Source of the DNA: an uncultured Eubacteriales bacterium
GTDB lineage: Bacteria; Bacillota; Clostridia; Peptostreptococcales; Anaerovoracaceae
Assembly (NCBI GenBank): GCA_900315125.1
Contig: OMXT01000035.1
Span: 1 to 52,667 of the forward strand
DNA: 52,667 nucleotides
Reading direction: 5' to 3'
Positions within the stretch are counted from its first letter, which is position 1. Each line of letters begins with the position of its first letter. Under the pieces are notes generated by a model. The model made no database searches. It had not been told where the DNA came from and was given only the letters and a program-made list of their open reading frames with translations. The translations under genes were made by a program, and so were the position numbers. Shown piece after piece: positions 52,273 to 52,667 of the stretch.

Positions 52273-52302
52273 TGTATGCCCGTATTTCTGCCAATGTATG
52301 CC
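52273..52302. repeat. Direct repeats upstream of the MATE gene (candidate operator)
   Basis: TGTATGCC occurs at 52273-52280 and 52295-52302, exactly 22 bases apart, about two helical turns. They lie between the rnpB terminator hairpin and the MATE start. A regulator bound there could act on the transporter. No known operator matches. Confidence 0.4.
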
Positions 52303-52317
52303 AAAATGTCCTGTTAT

Positions 52318-52349
52318 AAAAAAAACGCTACGAAAAATCAACAGCGTTT
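52318..52349 (-). terminator. Intrinsic terminator downstream of rnpB
   Basis: On the minus strand AAACGCT (52349-52343) pairs with AGCGTTT (52329-52323), followed by more T to 52318. It separates rnpB from the MATE transcription unit. Confidence 0.75.
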
Positions 52350-52370
52350 CAGTCTTACATATATAAAAAA

Positions 52371-52667
52371 CATGGGCAGGTCTGTAAGCCGGGTTCTGTA
52401 TTAGACAATCATCTATCTGAGGCGGTACATCTCTGTCCGCTCTTGCGGTCCACCAATCAGGCGGTGACGGGCCGCCACCTTGCGCCTTCCGACCTTGCTC
52501 CGGATGGGGTTTACACGGCCGCCCTGTCTCCAGGACGCCGGTGAGCTCTTACCTCACCATTTCAACCTTGCCACGGCTCTCCCGTTTCGGCGGTGTGTTT
52601 CTGTTGCACTTTCCCTATAGTTACCTACGCCGGACGTTATCACGGCATCCCTGCCCTGCGGAGCCCG
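52371..52667 (-). ncRNA. rnpB: RNase P RNA, 5' end truncated by the window
   Basis: The minus strand contains the conserved bacterial RNase P elements: GGGAAAGTGCAACAGAAA, GGTGAGGTAAGAGCTCACCG, AAACCCCATCCGGAGCAAGG, and the 3' ACAGAACCCGGCTTACAG. This is the type A pattern. The window's last bases read CGGGCTCCGCAGGG on this strand; the invariant GAGGAAAGTC that should precede them is just outside. Six T follow the 3' end at 52370-52365. It cleaves 5' leaders from pre-tRNA. Confidence 0.95.

Noticed and set aside
1-52667. CRISPR arrays, insertion sequences, rRNA operons
   Set aside because: No regularly spaced repeats, transposase genes or rRNA sequence were seen on either strand.

Overview
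The window reads as a piece of the chromosomal core of a Clostridia bacterium, most likely a Lachnospiraceae member; this is inferred from gene order and protein character, not from a database search. Indicators are a fused SecDF, a CxxC-rich HisRS, RNase J with a long basic N-terminus, YlbF, the mltG-trmR-trhP block, the yqhY-nusB-xseA-xseB-ispA-dxs-tlyA block, a giant two-activase 2-hydroxyacyl-CoA dehydratase-like protein, tRNAs with encoded CCA, and good Shine-Dalgarno sites. Apart from a two-gene cell-surface sugar operon at the left end, everything is on the minus strand. No CRISPR array, prophage, insertion sequence or rRNA was seen.

Left end (1-2467): a plus-strand promoter drives a family 2 glycosyltransferase and UDP-galactopyranose mutase, ending at a bidirectional terminator shared with the minus-strand block. 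Minus strand 2467-11227 (read right to left): mutS, mutL, miaA, a complete tyrosine recombinase, a PLP lyase of the methionine gamma-lyase/aluminium-resistance family and a VTT-domain membrane protein, mostly overlapping or closely spaced. 11347-12596 holds a class I aminotransferase with its own terminator. 12658-20645 is a tight operon: CNNM/CBS membrane protein, YqhY, NusB, a TsaD-like M22 protein, XseA, XseB, IspA, Dxs, TlyA. 20663-24541 holds efp, a terminator, mltG, trmR and trhP, the last two being the likely tRNA U34 hydroxylation/methoxylation pair.

24608-38264 is a dense run: rel, an MBL hydrolase, hemZ, hisS, aspS, nadD, yqeK, rsfS, leuS, rnj, ylbF. It joins tRNA charging, NAD synthesis, ribosome silencing, RNA decay and the stringent response. 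38387-42078 is the secretion block: a consensus promoter, two tRNA-Leu genes (GAG, CAA), yajC, a terminator, then a structured leader with its own promoter and a candidate 43-residue upstream ORF before secDF. 42086-46485 holds yebC with its promoter and terminator, a 6S RNA gene with a strong promoter, then polA and coaE. 46505-52667 holds rnpB (5' end outside the window), a MATE transporter and the 1414-residue activase/dehydratase fusion.

Most starts were set by Shine-Dalgarno position, and several differ from the longest reading frame (yajC, polA, xseA, xseB, tlyA, hemZ, the aminotransferase, the recombinase, mutL, the activase fusion). The least ordinary parts are the activase fusion, the 6S RNA immediately upstream of polA, the secDF leader, the TsaD paralogue in the nusB-xse operon, and the recombinase embedded in the mutSL-miaA operon.
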